A DNA stretch of 28,709 nt, from positions 1 through 28,709 of IMG/VR virus record IMGVR_UViG_3300020470_000154. The stretch is one strand, 5' to 3'. The stretch comes from a virus. The notes under the pieces are model-generated. The model saw only the letters and a list, made by a program, of their open reading frames with translations. It did not search any database and was not told where the DNA came from. Below, one piece after another: positions 20,585-28,709 of this stretch (position 1 is its first letter; the number at the start of each line of letters is the position of its first letter). A program made the translations under genes and the position numbers.

Positions 20585-23500
20585 CAACCAAATGTTGCTC
20601 CTGAGTAGGAGAGTTCAAATGCAGCACCCTCAGTTGAAACTGTTAGGTCAGCAGTGTCACCTTGGATGGGCTTACCGTTACGTGAGACTGTCAATGCGTT
20701 TGTATCGAAAGTCTTAGCAACGTCAAAGAACCTTATTGTATCTCCAAGGTCAGGAGATGCAGGTAATGTCATTGTTATAGGACCACCAGTTGTATTAATG
20801 AAGTAGATGTTAGCAGCAGCTGCGTTACCAGAAGATGAAATTGTACTGTAGGTCTGTTTGCCTGGTTGTGTCCAAGTACTACCGTTATAGTACTCAAGAG
20901 CACCTAATTCACTGTTGAATCTCAAGCAACCTGTTTGGAACTCATCGTCAACGCCGCCAGGTCTTTGAGCGGTTGTTCCAACTGGTGGAGTCATCGCCTT
21001 AGTACCCATTGCGCCGCGGGTTAAGTAACCACGTACTGCGTACTCAGTTGGGCAAGCATTGTTAGAGTTACCTGCCATTGTTTGGTCGGAGGAGAATTCA
21101 CTAATAGATTCACCGATCTGACCACCGATAGCACCCAGTCTCAACTCTGTCAAACCAGACAGGTTGAAGGCGGAAGCATCCAAGGTTGCACGTCCAGTTA
21201 ACTGGTCAACCGAGAAGAATTCACCAACTCGGAAGTTACCACCTTGGTCGGTTGATACGAAGAACACCTTACCAGGCCCAAGAGTATTTGTTTCGTTACC
21301 TTGGATGATATTGGTTTCGTCAACATCTGGATAGTTAGTTTGGGTCTTGTTACCGCAACCAACACTCAAGAAGTCGTGACCTGTTAGACGTACCTGCGAG
21401 AATCTTGTTCTTGCATTTATTGTCGAACCAGCGCCCGTTGTGTTTCTTGTATCAGGTGTTGCCCTTGCTTTCTCTGGCGAAATTGTCAGAGTAGCACGGT
21501 TGTTGAATGTAACACCCAATCCAGCGTTATCTGTGTAAGTTACAGCAGTCGAAACGTTTGTAACTGTGTTGATGATGTAATACAACTCGTCATCACCGAA
21601 TGTGGTTGAGAATCCGATTGCATCACCAATCAAGAATGTTGTAGAAGTGTTGTCAACTTCAACAATTGTACCTTTCTGTCCACTAACAGAACTTGCTGCA
21701 GCACCAACACTGAATGAACCAGCGTAACCAGCACCAGAAGCATCGTTATAGGTGTAAATAACTTCACCATCAACGAATGGAGAAGTACCAATCGCAACGT
21801 TACCTGTTGCTGCGGATGCAGTTGCACCGTAGCCTGGGAAGTACTTGAAGTATAACTTATCAGCAGATCTTTGGTCGTTAACGATCCATGCCTTAGAGGT
21901 AGATGTTTCACCGTTCATGGTTTGACCAACAGCAACTGTACCTGCGATGGTAGCAGCCTGAATGGTCATCATGTCTCCAAATAATCTTGCAGTCTTAATA
22001 GATTCAACTGTAGAGAATCCAGAAGAGATAACACCGTACTCACCGTAAGAGTTGTTACCACCAACAGCACGGATTCTTGATCCACCACCTGAGTAGTAAC
22101 CCCACTTGGCGTAGTATGTGAAACAGGAAACAATCTCAGCGATTGCACTCTTGTCAAGTAGGTATCCAGCACCGTCAGAAGCAACGTGCGTGAAAGCGTC
22201 GAACACCATTGATTTTGCACCTTCTTTGTGCAATCCACCATCAGCGAATACACCGACCGCAGCACCACCAAATCTGCCTGCCTCAGTAGCGTTGTCTGAG
22301 AACGCAGTACAGTCCTTAACGTAAGGTGACTTATCGTTAATTGGTGAATCTGGGTTAAATGCGATGAATACACCAGCAGCAGTTGTACCAACACCAGTTC
22401 TTAGGTTTGTATTGTCAAGTACAAATGGAGCATTAGGATCATAATGGAATCCTTCCAGACCCTTCATGGAGATCGCCTGAATCGTTGTAGAGTCAGACAT
22501 CTGGAACATGGTTGCCCTGTTATTAGGTGTATTACCATCGTCAGATGTACCTGCAGCAGGAAGGACTTGTGATCCTCTAAGTGCGTTACCTACGATAGCA
22601 GTGTATGGAGGAACAACAATTGGAAGTTGCTCATAGAACTGCGATGCAGATAGTTTCAGGATAGCAGGTGTCAAGTCAGTCATTAGTCCACCTTGGACGT
22701 AACTGTGTGACTGAGTTGTAATACCAGCGTTAATCTTAATCTGGTCTCCGTTAGGAACTTCAAGAACCTCGAAGTAAGACTTAGAAACCTTACTTGGATA
22801 TGTGGTTGTTGTTAGACCAACGAAAGCGGTTCCTTCCTGAACGTAAGTGTAATCAACTGTGGAAACACCAACGTTGATTGTAACTGAGTTAGCATCAGGA
22901 ACAGCAGTAACTGGGAACTGATAAGTACCTTGAGTATGTACAGCAGGGAACTTACCTGTAATAGTTGTGTTTGCAGATGCAGCACCAACGTTAATAGTGA
23001 TAGTATTAGTACTTGTTGCCGTAATTGGAATTGAAGTATTATACTTAGGATCAGTATTACGTGGATAAGCGTGATCTGTAGTATATCCGTCCATTGCACA
23101 ACGGAATGTCAAACTGTCATTAGCAAGTTTGATTGATGTTCCAGCTGTCAATGTGTGAGTACCAATCGTGAGCGTCATATCACCAGTTACTTGGTTATAT
23201 GTTGCAGCAGTTGGTGTGTATGTTACAAGTGGAGAAGAACCAACGTTAACTGTAATAGTATTAGTTGTTGTTCCTGTAATATTCAACTGCTGACCACGAG
23301 TTGGGTCTGTTGTACGAGGATAAGTGTGGTTGTTTGCGTTACCATTCATCGTACAGGTGAATGTTAATGCGTTATCTGTAATGGTAATCTTATCAGAAGT
23401 TGATAAGGAGTGACCTGAAAGGGTCAATGTTAAGTTACCATTTGCAGGATCATAAGTAGCACCAGAAGGTGTTACATTACCTCCACCAACGATTTGAACA

Positions 23501-24987
23501 CCGTTAGTTGCACAACTTACGAATGTGTGAGCGTAATTACCACCTGAAATTACAGCTCCTGATGTTGCAGTCTGGAATTGGTGAGCGAATTGAGCAGAAC
23601 CAGTATACTGAACCTTCATGTTCCGTATTCTGATGTATGTGCCGATTCCAACTTCTGGAGCGCCACCAAGACCAATAGCAGTAACGGTTGCAAGACCAAC
23701 GGCCTTGTTATAAACCATACTCAGTACGTTGAAGACGTTACCACCTGATAGACACTCAAGTTCGAGTCCAGCTAACTGAACGAACGTACCAGTGTTCTGT
23801 AGTCCGTGACCAGGCGCAGTAAGGGTAGTAACACCAGTTTGATAGGTGTAATCAAGTCCCGTAACAGGGGTCTTAGGACGAGCAGCAACACAAGCCTTCT
23901 TAATAGTCTTAAACGCCAAGTTAGGTGCAAGACCGTTGTTTGTGTCAACTCCATCCTCAGAGTCAACGTAGTAAATTCTTGTTTGGTTACCTACAATCTC
24001 GTATCCTGGCAATCCACTTGCTTGAACAGCAAGAGCATAACCTGTAGAACCAATACCGATTCTTACGTTACCTCCACTGTAACTTAGAATGTCACCCTTA
24101 GTATTAAGAGCAGCACCAGAGTCACCTTGAGCAAGTACTTCCCAGAACGTTCCAATTCCAGCAGTAGGAACTACGTTTACGTGGGATGAACCGACTGATA
24201 GGTATGAATCAGATCCATATCTTGCGATGTGGCCTGGATGATATTCAAAGGTAGTGGAGAAACCACCTGTGAAATTAAATCCTTTAACTAAAAGATCCCA
24301 AACTTGTGAGCCGATATAGGATTCAGGAGCAACAGTTCCAAAACCGACTTGAAGTGGAGATACGTTAGTTGTGACACCAATCTTATGACGGTAAATGTTA
24401 CCACCATATTGAGTTAGGTCACCTCTATAATAAGTTCCTTCCGCATATGTAACAGCGGCACCAGCAAGACCGTCTGATAATATACTCCATTTTGCATTAG
24501 GATCTGTTGAAAGACCTAAGTTTTGTGGAGGGTTAAACCCAGCAAGAGAAGTGGAAAGAGCAACATAAGAAGATCCGTTGTAGTTAACAACGTCACCTGC
24601 TTGATACTCTTCAGCGTTCGACCAGTCCCCTTCGGACTTAAATCCTGCAACATACTCAGTAACCTTCGTCTTATCGATGAAAGTTCCTTCTGAACTATGT
24701 GCAGTAGTAACACGATAAACTACGTTACCGAATGTCACCAAATCGTTGATACGATAATAGGTTCCAGATGTCCATTGACCCTTTTGTTCAAGGCCCTCGA
24801 TATGGATATTCCAATTTCCTAAATCGTTTGCGTAGAAATCCGATGTACTGGCTGTTGACGTGTGGTTTGCGGTCGCCACATAAGTATTACCACCAAACTT
24901 GGCGATATCGTCAATCAGGTAGGACTTTGCTGGAGTCCAATTACCTGTCCAGTTGAATTTTACTCTTCCAAGTCTAAACTCAGCCAT
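20566..24987 (-). CDS. Large tail-fibre-like virion structural protein (1473 aa)
   Basis: The N-terminal ~260 residues hold about five W/Y..Y..GD(I/V)..(Y/F)G..Y modules, such as 'GQWTSGTYYRINDLVTFGNV' and 'GDWSNAEEYQAGDVVNYNGS', like chitin-binding/ChiC-type repeats. Near 340-375, 'YYVDSEDGVDTNNGLAPN' and 'AFKTIKKACVAARP' mark entry into a right-handed beta-helix/pectate-lyase-like region. Residues ~505-675 contain two tandem modules ('ATYDPANGNLTLTLSGH', 'ATYNQVTGDMTLTIGTH', each ending near 'NTITxNVG'). The C-terminus, 'TTAQRPGGVDDEFQTGCLRF' with 'LGALEYYNGSTW', is a phage fibre end. Together this suggests a fibre or baseplate-wedge-attached structural protein. No catalytic residues can be assigned. 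An AGGAG lies 5 nt before the ATG. It follows the 134-aa gene by 30 nt and ends in a hairpin. Confidence 0.85.
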   Translation of the reverse strand: MAEFRLGRVKFNWTGNWTPAKSYLIDDIAKFGGNTYVATANHTSTASTSDFYANDLGNWNIHIEGLEQKGQWTSGTYYRINDLVTFGNVVYRVTTAHSSEGTFIDKTKVTEYVAGFKSEGDWSNAEEYQAGDVVNYNGSSYVALSTSLAGFNPPQNLGLSTDPNAKWSILSDGLAGAAVTYAEGTYYRGDLTQYGGNIYRHKIGVTTNVSPLQVGFGTVAPESYIGSQVWDLLVKGFNFTGGFSTTFEYHPGHIARYGSDSYLSVGSSHVNVVPTAGIGTFWEVLAQGDSGAALNTKGDILSYSGGNVRIGIGSTGYALAVQASGLPGYEIVGNQTRIYYVDSEDGVDTNNGLAPNLAFKTIKKACVAARPKTPVTGLDYTYQTGVTTLTAPGHGLQNTGTFVQLAGLELECLSGGNVFNVLSMVYNKAVGLATVTAIGLGGAPEVGIGTYIRIRNMKVQYTGSAQFAHQFQTATSGAVISGGNYAHTFVSCATNGVQIVGGGNVTPSGATYDPANGNLTLTLSGHSLSTSDKITITDNALTFTCTMNGNANNHTYPRTTDPTRGQQLNITGTTTNTITVNVGSSPLVTYTPTAATYNQVTGDMTLTIGTHTLTAGTSIKLANDSLTFRCAMDGYTTDHAYPRNTDPKYNTSIPITATSTNTITINVGAASANTTITGKFPAVHTQGTYQFPVTAVPDANSVTINVGVSTVDYTYVQEGTAFVGLTTTTYPSKVSKSYFEVLEVPNGDQIKINAGITTQSHSYVQGGLMTDLTPAILKLSASQFYEQLPIVVPPYTAIVGNALRGSQVLPAAGTSDDGNTPNNRATMFQMSDSTTIQAISMKGLEGFHYDPNAPFVLDNTNLRTGVGTTAAGVFIAFNPDSPINDKSPYVKDCTAFSDNATEAGRFGGAAVGVFADGGLHKEGAKSMVFDAFTHVASDGAGYLLDKSAIAEIVSCFTYYAKWGYYSGGGSRIRAVGGNNSYGEYGVISSGFSTVESIKTARLFGDMMTIQAATIAGTVAVGQTMNGETSTSKAWIVNDQRSADKLYFKYFPGYGATASAATGNVAIGTSPFVDGEVIYTYNDASGAGYAGSFSVGAAASSVSGQKGTIVEVDNTSTTFLIGDAIGFSTTFGDDELYYIINTVTNVSTAVTYTDNAGLGVTFNNRATLTISPEKARATPDTRNTTGAGSTINARTRFSQVRLTGHDFLSVGCGNKTQTNYPDVDETNIIQGNETNTLGPGKVFFVSTDQGGNFRVGEFFSVDQLTGRATLDASAFNLSGLTELRLGAIGGQIGESISEFSSDQTMAGNSNNACPTEYAVRGYLTRGAMGTKAMTPPVGTTAQRPGGVDDEFQTGCLRFNSELGALEYYNGSTWTQPGKQTYSTISSSGNAAAANIYFINTTGGPITMTLPASPDLGDTIRFFDVAKTFDTNALTVSRNGKPIQGDTADLTVSTEGAAFELSYSGATFGWRIFTI
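22960..23463 (-). repeat. Two tandem ~250-nt coding modules inside the 1473-aa gene
   Basis: The protein blocks beginning 'ATYDPANGNLTLTLSGHSLS' and 'ATYNQVTGDMTLTIGTHTLT' repeat the same order of motifs: 'LTFxCxMxG', 'YPRxTDP' and 'TNTITxNVG'. They are offset by about 254 nt. This is an intragenic duplication; boundaries are approximate. Confidence 0.75.
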
Positions 24988-25017
24988 TTTTGCTCCTGAT
25001 AATTATCTGATTGGGTG

Positions 25018-25422
25018 TTATTTTGGTCCGATAGAAGTATAATTATAGTCAGGTCCATTGAACCTAATAACGAAAAAGCCATCATCATCTATGTAATAAT
25101 ATAAATTCCTTCTGTCAAAGCGGATCTGTTGATATTTATCATTCGGGTCATCTAAGGATTTTTTATCCGTTGCAACATCATTACGAATAATTGATGTCTT
25201 ACCAACACCAACATCATAGCAACCATAATCAAGACCATCACCGAATTCTGGTATAGCAGTTCCATCGTTACGATAGAACTCGCCTAATTCTGTTCCTGCA
25301 GCACTAACTTTGGAGAAATAGAGCATATGTTCTGCATCTCTTCTCAAGGCATACGTGAAAAAACCCGATGATTCCGATGGGACGAATTCACCCGAAATTG
25401 AATTACTTAGGGTTAGTGCCAT
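25018..25422 (-). CDS. Small virion-region protein of unknown function (134 aa)
   Basis: 134 aa. I do not recognise a domain. It reads as a compact beta-rich, acidic protein: 'MALTLSNSISGEFVPSESSG' at the N-terminus, 'EFYRNDGTAIPEFGDGLDYG' in the middle and an aromatic 'RFDRRNLYYYIDDDGFFVIR' near the end. It has no signal peptide or membrane segment. It lies 2 nt downstream of the Mtd_N-domain protein and 30 nt upstream of the 1473-aa fibre gene, with a good AGGAG before its ATG. It is almost certainly co-transcribed with them from the late promoter at 25916. A virion or fibre-assembly role is inferred from position alone. Confidence 0.7.
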   Translation of the reverse strand: MALTLSNSISGEFVPSESSGFFTYALRRDAEHMLYFSKVSAAGTELGEFYRNDGTAIPEFGDGLDYGCYDVGVGKTSIIRNDVATDKKSLDDPNDKYQQIRFDRRNLYYYIDDDGFFVIRFNGPDYNYTSIGPK

Positions 25423-25424
25423 TT

Positions 25425-25883
25425 TTAACTACTCCTGTTGTTGAAGATCTTCCACAGAGTTCCATTCCAAATGAAGGTTACCGATGCACCCGAAACGTCC
25501 ATGATGAAAGGTGATGACGCTTTTACAAGATGTCCATTCTCAAAGTCATATGATGATACAATATTTATAGGGTGAACACTTAAGAAATTAGAAAAGTCTT
25601 CTACCCAAATCCAGTCACCGACCGCACGAGGAGTCGGAAGTGTTAAATTAAAACCTGCGGGAGCATTTGTAGAGTCTACTGTATACTTCTGGTTCGTACC
25701 TGCAGTATAGTTTGCACTAACAAATGTCCATCTTGACTTTGCAAGTTCAAATCCGCCAGGTGTTACACCATCGTGTACAACAGCGGTATTCTTGTCCGTA
25801 TCAACGGTAATCTCAGCAAGGGCTCCAGTGAAGTTAAAGTGTTCAGCGGTTGTACCCTTCCTAAATTGAACCTGCTTTGTCAT
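25425..25883 (-). CDS. Mtd_N-domain tail-fibre-like protein (152 aa)
   Basis: The first ~50 residues follow the major-tropism-determinant N-terminal domain seen at the start of many phage fibres: 'VQFRKGTTAEH', 'GALAEITVDTDKNTAVVHDG' and 'PGGFELAK' (family pattern: FRRGTxxEh...GElxxdtdtxxlxvhDGxTxGG). The rest is a short beta domain: 'NLTLPTPRAVGDWIWVEDFS' and a C-terminal 'VTFIWNGTLWKIFN'. This end resembles the C-terminus of the 1473-aa protein ('TLPASPDLGDTIRFFD', 'GATFGWRIF'), suggesting a shared fibre end module. It is too short to be a full fibre, so it may be a fibre base or cap. Its start lies 32 nt after a TATAAATA promoter; the Shine-Dalgarno is weak. Confidence 0.8.
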   Translation of the reverse strand: MTKQVQFRKGTTAEHFNFTGALAEITVDTDKNTAVVHDGVTPGGFELAKSRWTFVSANYTAGTNQKYTVDSTNAPAGFNLTLPTPRAVGDWIWVEDFSNFLSVHPINIVSSYDFENGHLVKASSPFIMDVSGASVTFIWNGTLWKIFNNRSS

Positions 25884-25915
25884 GAGTCAGAGGTCAAATA
25901 GTTATGCTTCAGTTT

Positions 25916-25923
25916 TATTTATA
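25916..25923 (-). promoter_or_regulatory. T4-type late promoter (TATAAATA)
   Basis: The exact consensus TATAAATA reads on the minus strand, 32 nt upstream of the ATG at 25883, in the 42-nt gap after the giant structural gene. It would drive the unit 25883 to about 20554 (Mtd_N protein, 134-aa protein, 1473-aa fibre). Confidence 0.8.
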
Positions 25924-25925
25924 CA

Positions 25926-28709
25926 TTATATGATAACAACATAGGTTCTACCTTCCTCGAATACGAGAATTTCAGTTGGAGCAGCACCAAAGAAGTTAAC
26001 TGTACCAGCTCCGATGTATGTCGTTCTTGCGAATGCCTCATCGAGAGATGCAAGTTTCTTGAAGCTTCCTGATCCGTATACTGGAGCCCAAGCTCTCCTT
26101 TCTGATCCAGCGCCTGATATGTTGTAAAGAACTGCCTTGCCGATACCAATCGAAGGAGTGTAATCGACAAATGGATGTACCAGAGGTGTATTGGAGAATG
26201 TGAACCCACCAGTAGTAACGTAACCCTGATAGACCGCAATCTTCTTGGTTCCACCAATTCCAGAGATGGTAACCAGACCAGATGTGCCAGGATCCTTGTC
26301 GTCTCCGTAGTATCCGTAAACTTGATTGAGAGCAGTCTCGGCTGATGCACCCTTGAGATCGTAAAGAATTGTGCCTTCGCCAGCCTGACTGATGAATTTG
26401 ACATCCGATCCACCTGTAATCGTAACAGAACCAGATCCAATTTCTCTGGTCCATACTTCGATCTCGGAAGAACCAGAAACCGTAAACAGTCCAGAACCCG
26501 TAGGTGCTGGAGTGTAATCGATAAGTGGATGTGCAAGAGCACCAGCGAATGTAAGAGAACCAGAGGTAATATATCCTTGGTAAACTGCAATCTCTCTTGT
26601 TTCTGCCTCTCCAGCGATATCGACAAGAACGGAACTTGCGAATCCCTGATATGGAACTGCAACTGCAGCACCATTGAGTATACTGAATGTACCAGATCCA
26701 GGCGTGGAAGCAATGTATCCAGTAACAACCTTGATGTTGTTGCTGATAGCGATACCGCCAGTTCCAACCCATATACGTTGACGGAAGGCAGGACCAGTTC
26801 CAGAAAGTGTAAGTGTAACAGTATTTTCTGGAGTCTGAGCAATGAAGGACTCTTGTGCGGTTCCATTGAATATGGAAGTTCCAGCAACGAGTTCTGCAGC
26901 TGCGGCATTCTCTGAAGATCCGCCAATAGCGAACATCGATCCAGAACCAGATTCTGTAAATGTTGCCTTGAGATCTGAGTATGCTCCAGAGTAAGTGTAG
27001 GTTCCAGAACCAATCTCGATAACTCCAAACTTCTCGATAGGAGCAACAGAACCCTCGTTCCTGATGGAGATTTGACCAGATGTACCAGCGCCTGGATCTC
27101 TGTCGTCTCCATAGTATCCAAAGACCTTGATTGGTCTGCTTGGTGCAGTACCAGTAAAGTCGAACATGATCGACCCAGTACCGTATTCGGTAGCAGGTAC
27201 GAAACGTTCTGTACAACCAAATTCGACACCAGAAAGATCTCCGATTCCAGTTTGATCGTCGATAACACCGTTGCCATCTGTACCAATACCCAACAGGTAG
27301 ATAACACCGTGGGTTGTAATAGGTGCGTTTGTTCTGGATATAGACTTTCCACTGAAGGTGAGAACTTCGTGAGTCTTTCCACCTTTTCCATCCAGTGCAG
27401 ATTGACCGCCTGGGTAGTTGGGAATAAAGCTGGCAGTTGTAATACCAGTTTGTCTGTCTGTACCACCACCAGGCAATAATGTAAGTCCTGTTTCGATACC
27501 GATATTTCTGTCGATACCATAATGAGGAGTAAAGTCGATCTGAGGATGATTGAGTTCTCCGTAAAGTCTCGATGTGACTTTTGTTGCCTGAGTGGCGTAT
27601 GCAGCCTTGAGATCGGAGTATGCTCCACCAAAGATGTGTAGGTAAGTTCCTTCTGGAGGATCTCCACTCCACTTCTCGGATGAGTAACCACTGATGGTTG
27701 TAATACCACTTGCAGGTGGGAAGATGATTCTTCTGTAAGTGGTAAATCCAACCGCCTGAGTCTGAGTAAGAGCAATACTTCCAGAACCAACAAAGTCCTT
27801 GGTAACACTCTCGACAAGAAGACCAGATGTATCGTAGAGAACTGTATTCTCTGGAGTCTGAGCAATGTACTTCTCTGGAGAAGTAGTACCGACAAACTCG
27901 AATAGTGTTGTATTACTACTTGCAACAGCAACTCTGACTGGGGCAGTGGAAAGACCAGTAACAATAAGTGGACCTTTACCATGATATTTGGGAATCCACT
28001 GAGTCTTGGATGCTGGAGTTGGTTGAACAATAGATGGACCAAGACCAAATGGGAAGCGACTTGGATCGTTGGTAGGAGCATTGACCCAACCATAATCCAG
28101 ATATCCGTTGTTGATTCCAGTCTGATGAGAGAAACCAGTGTAGTGTGGATATAAATGTTGATCGTATGGAGGACCTCCAACAGAACTTGGTCCAACAAGT
28201 CCGAAGTCTTCAGAATTGACAGTATTACTAAGATCAACACTGTACTGATCAGTCTTATCAAAGGAAGGTAGAACAGTAACTCCACCAGATCCTTGGTCGT
28301 ATGTTAGACCATTGTTACTGAAGAGAACATCTTGGTCATATGTATTACTTTCATCGTCAAATGTCTCAGTTCCAGTTGCACTTCCAAGTTCACCAAGATC
28401 AAATCCAAAGCCAGGATCGGCAGAAAGTTGACCCCAATTCTCGTCCTCTTGACCATACCAGATAGAGGATTCATTGTAAGAATCAGTGTTCTTCTCATCC
28501 GTGGCACCACCACGAATGTTCCATGTTCCACCAAAGGCATCATCTGGAAGATCAATAATTCTAAGATAGGTCTGACCTTCTTCTCTTCCTGTTCTAAGAG
28601 TAATCTCACCAGTACCTTTCGGTGCAGGACTAAAGACCTGACCAGCAGTACCACCAAGATAGGAGTAATCTCCTTGTAGGTATGCCTTGGTACTGGACTC
28701 TGCAGATCC
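25926..28709 (-). CDS. Giant repeat-containing virion structural protein, C-terminal 927 codons (cut by right edge)
   Basis: I translated the frame by hand from the right edge: it is open from 28709 to the TAA at 25926-25928, so the true start is outside the window. A TTG at 27474-27476 in this frame is internal and not a start. The visible N-terminal part is acidic and Gly/Tyr-rich ('WYGQEDENWGQLSADPGFGF'). The C-terminal ~600 residues are Gly/Ser/Thr-rich beta modules with repeats: 'GAYSDLKA' twice, 'IAQTPENTV' twice, 'GYYGDDxDPG' twice and 'VYQGYxTxG...HPxxDYTP' twice. It ends 'FGAAPTEILVFEEGRTYVVI'. Such modules are typical of very large structural/fibre proteins of marine T4-like phages. 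No enzymatic motif was found. It is also higher in GC than the neck and accessory genes. Confidence 0.85.
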   Translation of the reverse strand, partial: GSAESSTKAYLQGDYSYLGGTAGQVFSPAPKGTGEITLRTGREEGQTYLRIIDLPDDAFGGTWNIRGGATDEKNTDSYNESSIWYGQEDENWGQLSADPGFGFDLGELGSATGTETFDDESNTYDQDVLFSNNGLTYDQGSGGVTVLPSFDKTDQYSVDLSNTVNSEDFGLVGPSSVGGPPYDQHLYPHYTGFSHQTGINNGYLDYGWVNAPTNDPSRFPFGLGPSIVQPTPASKTQWIPKYHGKGPLIVTGLSTAPVRVAVASSNTTLFEFVGTTSPEKYIAQTPENTVLYDTSGLLVESVTKDFVGSGSIALTQTQAVGFTTYRRIIFPPASGITTISGYSSEKWSGDPPEGTYLHIFGGAYSDLKAAYATQATKVTSRLYGELNHPQIDFTPHYGIDRNIGIETGLTLLPGGGTDRQTGITTASFIPNYPGGQSALDGKGGKTHEVLTFSGKSISRTNAPITTHGVIYLLGIGTDGNGVIDDQTGIGDLSGVEFGCTERFVPATEYGTGSIMFDFTGTAPSRPIKVFGYYGDDRDPGAGTSGQISIRNEGSVAPIEKFGVIEIGSGTYTYSGAYSDLKATFTESGSGSMFAIGGSSENAAAAELVAGTSIFNGTAQESFIAQTPENTVTLTLSGTGPAFRQRIWVGTGGIAISNNIKVVTGYIASTPGSGTFSILNGAAVAVPYQGFASSVLVDIAGEAETREIAVYQGYITSGSLTFAGALAHPLIDYTPAPTGSGLFTVSGSSEIEVWTREIGSGSVTITGGSDVKFISQAGEGTILYDLKGASAETALNQVYGYYGDDKDPGTSGLVTISGIGGTKKIAVYQGYVTTGGFTFSNTPLVHPFVDYTPSIGIGKAVLYNISGAGSERRAWAPVYGSGSFKKLASLDEAFARTTYIGAGTVNFFGAAPTEILVFEEGRTYVVII
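26145..27140 (-). repeat. Degenerate intragenic repeats in the giant structural gene
   Basis: The 'GYYGDDxDPG' blocks (near 27085-27125 and 26280-26315) are each followed by a 'GxxSI/TIS' strand. The 'VYQGY(I/V)T(S/T)G(S/G)(L/F)TF' blocks with 'HPxxDYTP' lie near 26505-26600 and 26150-26245. The DNA copies are visibly similar (for example the TCTCCRTAGTATCC stretch at 26302 and 27105). This indicates module duplication within the gene. Confidence 0.7.

Noticed and set aside
21969-22394. Leu/Ser-rich 141-codon frame within the 1473-aa gene
   Set aside because: Overlaps a well-supported fibre frame entirely and has low-complexity composition with no start signal of its own.
27474-27476. TTG as the start of a 516-aa protein ending at 25926
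   Set aside because: The frame continues without a stop upstream to the right edge and the repeat pattern crosses this point; the TTG is an internal Leu codon.
27072-27479. Plus-strand 135-codon frame within the giant structural gene
   Set aside because: Antisense shadow of a biased gene; Ser/Cys-rich, with no ribosome binding site or homologous pattern.
26038-27672. A 544-codon open frame, Trp/Arg/Tyr-rich, in the third minus frame
   Set aside because: Composition is implausible (runs of Trp and Arg), there is no recognisable motif, and it is wholly inside the real structural gene.
25919-28285. A 788-codon open frame overlapping the giant structural gene on the same strand
   Set aside because: Its translation is Leu/Ser/Arg-rich without domain-like pattern. 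The frame ending at 25926 encodes clear Gly-rich beta repeats and is open to the window edge, so the other is a by-product of codon bias.
1-28709. tRNA genes, CRISPR array, insertion sequence, integrase or att sites
   Set aside because: I looked for CCA-type tRNA ends, spaced direct repeats, transposase motifs and long terminal inverted repeats by eye and saw none.

Overview
This window is a piece of a T4-like marine myovirus genome, most likely a cyanophage; a pelagiphage is possible. The evidence is the T4 neck/terminase order on the minus strand (gp13, gp14, gp15, gp16, an 81-aa protein, then gp17 running off the left edge), each recognisable against its T4 counterpart. Large repeat-built virion proteins of a marine T4-like style, T4-late-like TATAAATA elements and AT-rich DNA agree with this. 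No tRNA, rRNA, CRISPR array or insertion sequence was seen. Nearly every base is coding: the longest non-coding gap is about 100 nt.

Layout from left to right. (1) 1-5356, minus strand: the neck/packaging module. gp14 is about three times the T4 length because a LamG-like domain and G-x-G-Y repeats sit inside it, and gp15 carries a C-terminal extension. (2) 5397-6943, plus strand: the only plus-strand genes, an overlapping pair encoding a DUF6445-like putative Fe(II)/2OG enzyme and an HldD-type ADP-heptose 6-epimerase. (3) 6903-17190, minus strand: an accessory run of twelve genes packed with 1-41 nt overlaps or gaps of a few bases (57 nt before the last). They encode two prolyl-4-hydroxylase-like 2OG oxygenases, a cupin, a HAD phosphatase, a third 2OG oxygenase, a PfkB/HldA-type kinase, an HldC-type nucleotidyltransferase, two flavin-dependent tryptophan-halogenase-family proteins, a NodU/TobZ-type O-carbamoyltransferase, a GT9/heptosyltransferase-like protein and a second DUF6445-like protein. 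(4) 17251-28709, minus strand: tail-fibre and structural genes, namely a tail-assembly-chaperone-like protein, three tandem paralogous Cys- and Gly-rich fibre proteins, a 1473-aa fibre-like protein, a 134-aa protein, an Mtd_N-domain protein, and the last 927 codons of a giant repeat protein that enters from the right edge.

How the genes may work together (inference): region 3 plus hldD encodes most of an ADP-heptose route (kinase, candidate phosphatase, nucleotidyltransferase, epimerase) and a candidate heptosyltransferase. Alongside are enzymes that could hydroxylate, halogenate and carbamoylate a product. The genes lie inside the late structural region, flanked by late-type promoter motifs, between neck and fibre genes. 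I therefore favour a late-expressed system that decorates virion (fibre) proteins or a surface glycan. Modification of host LPS or of phage DNA remains an alternative.

Transcription signals that can be read: TATAAATA elements before 17251-18012 and 25425-25883, a weaker AATAAATA before the Cys-rich trio, and a recurrent WCTAAATA element before four other genes. Two clear intrinsic terminators and one probable one, all on the minus strand, split the structural region into units.
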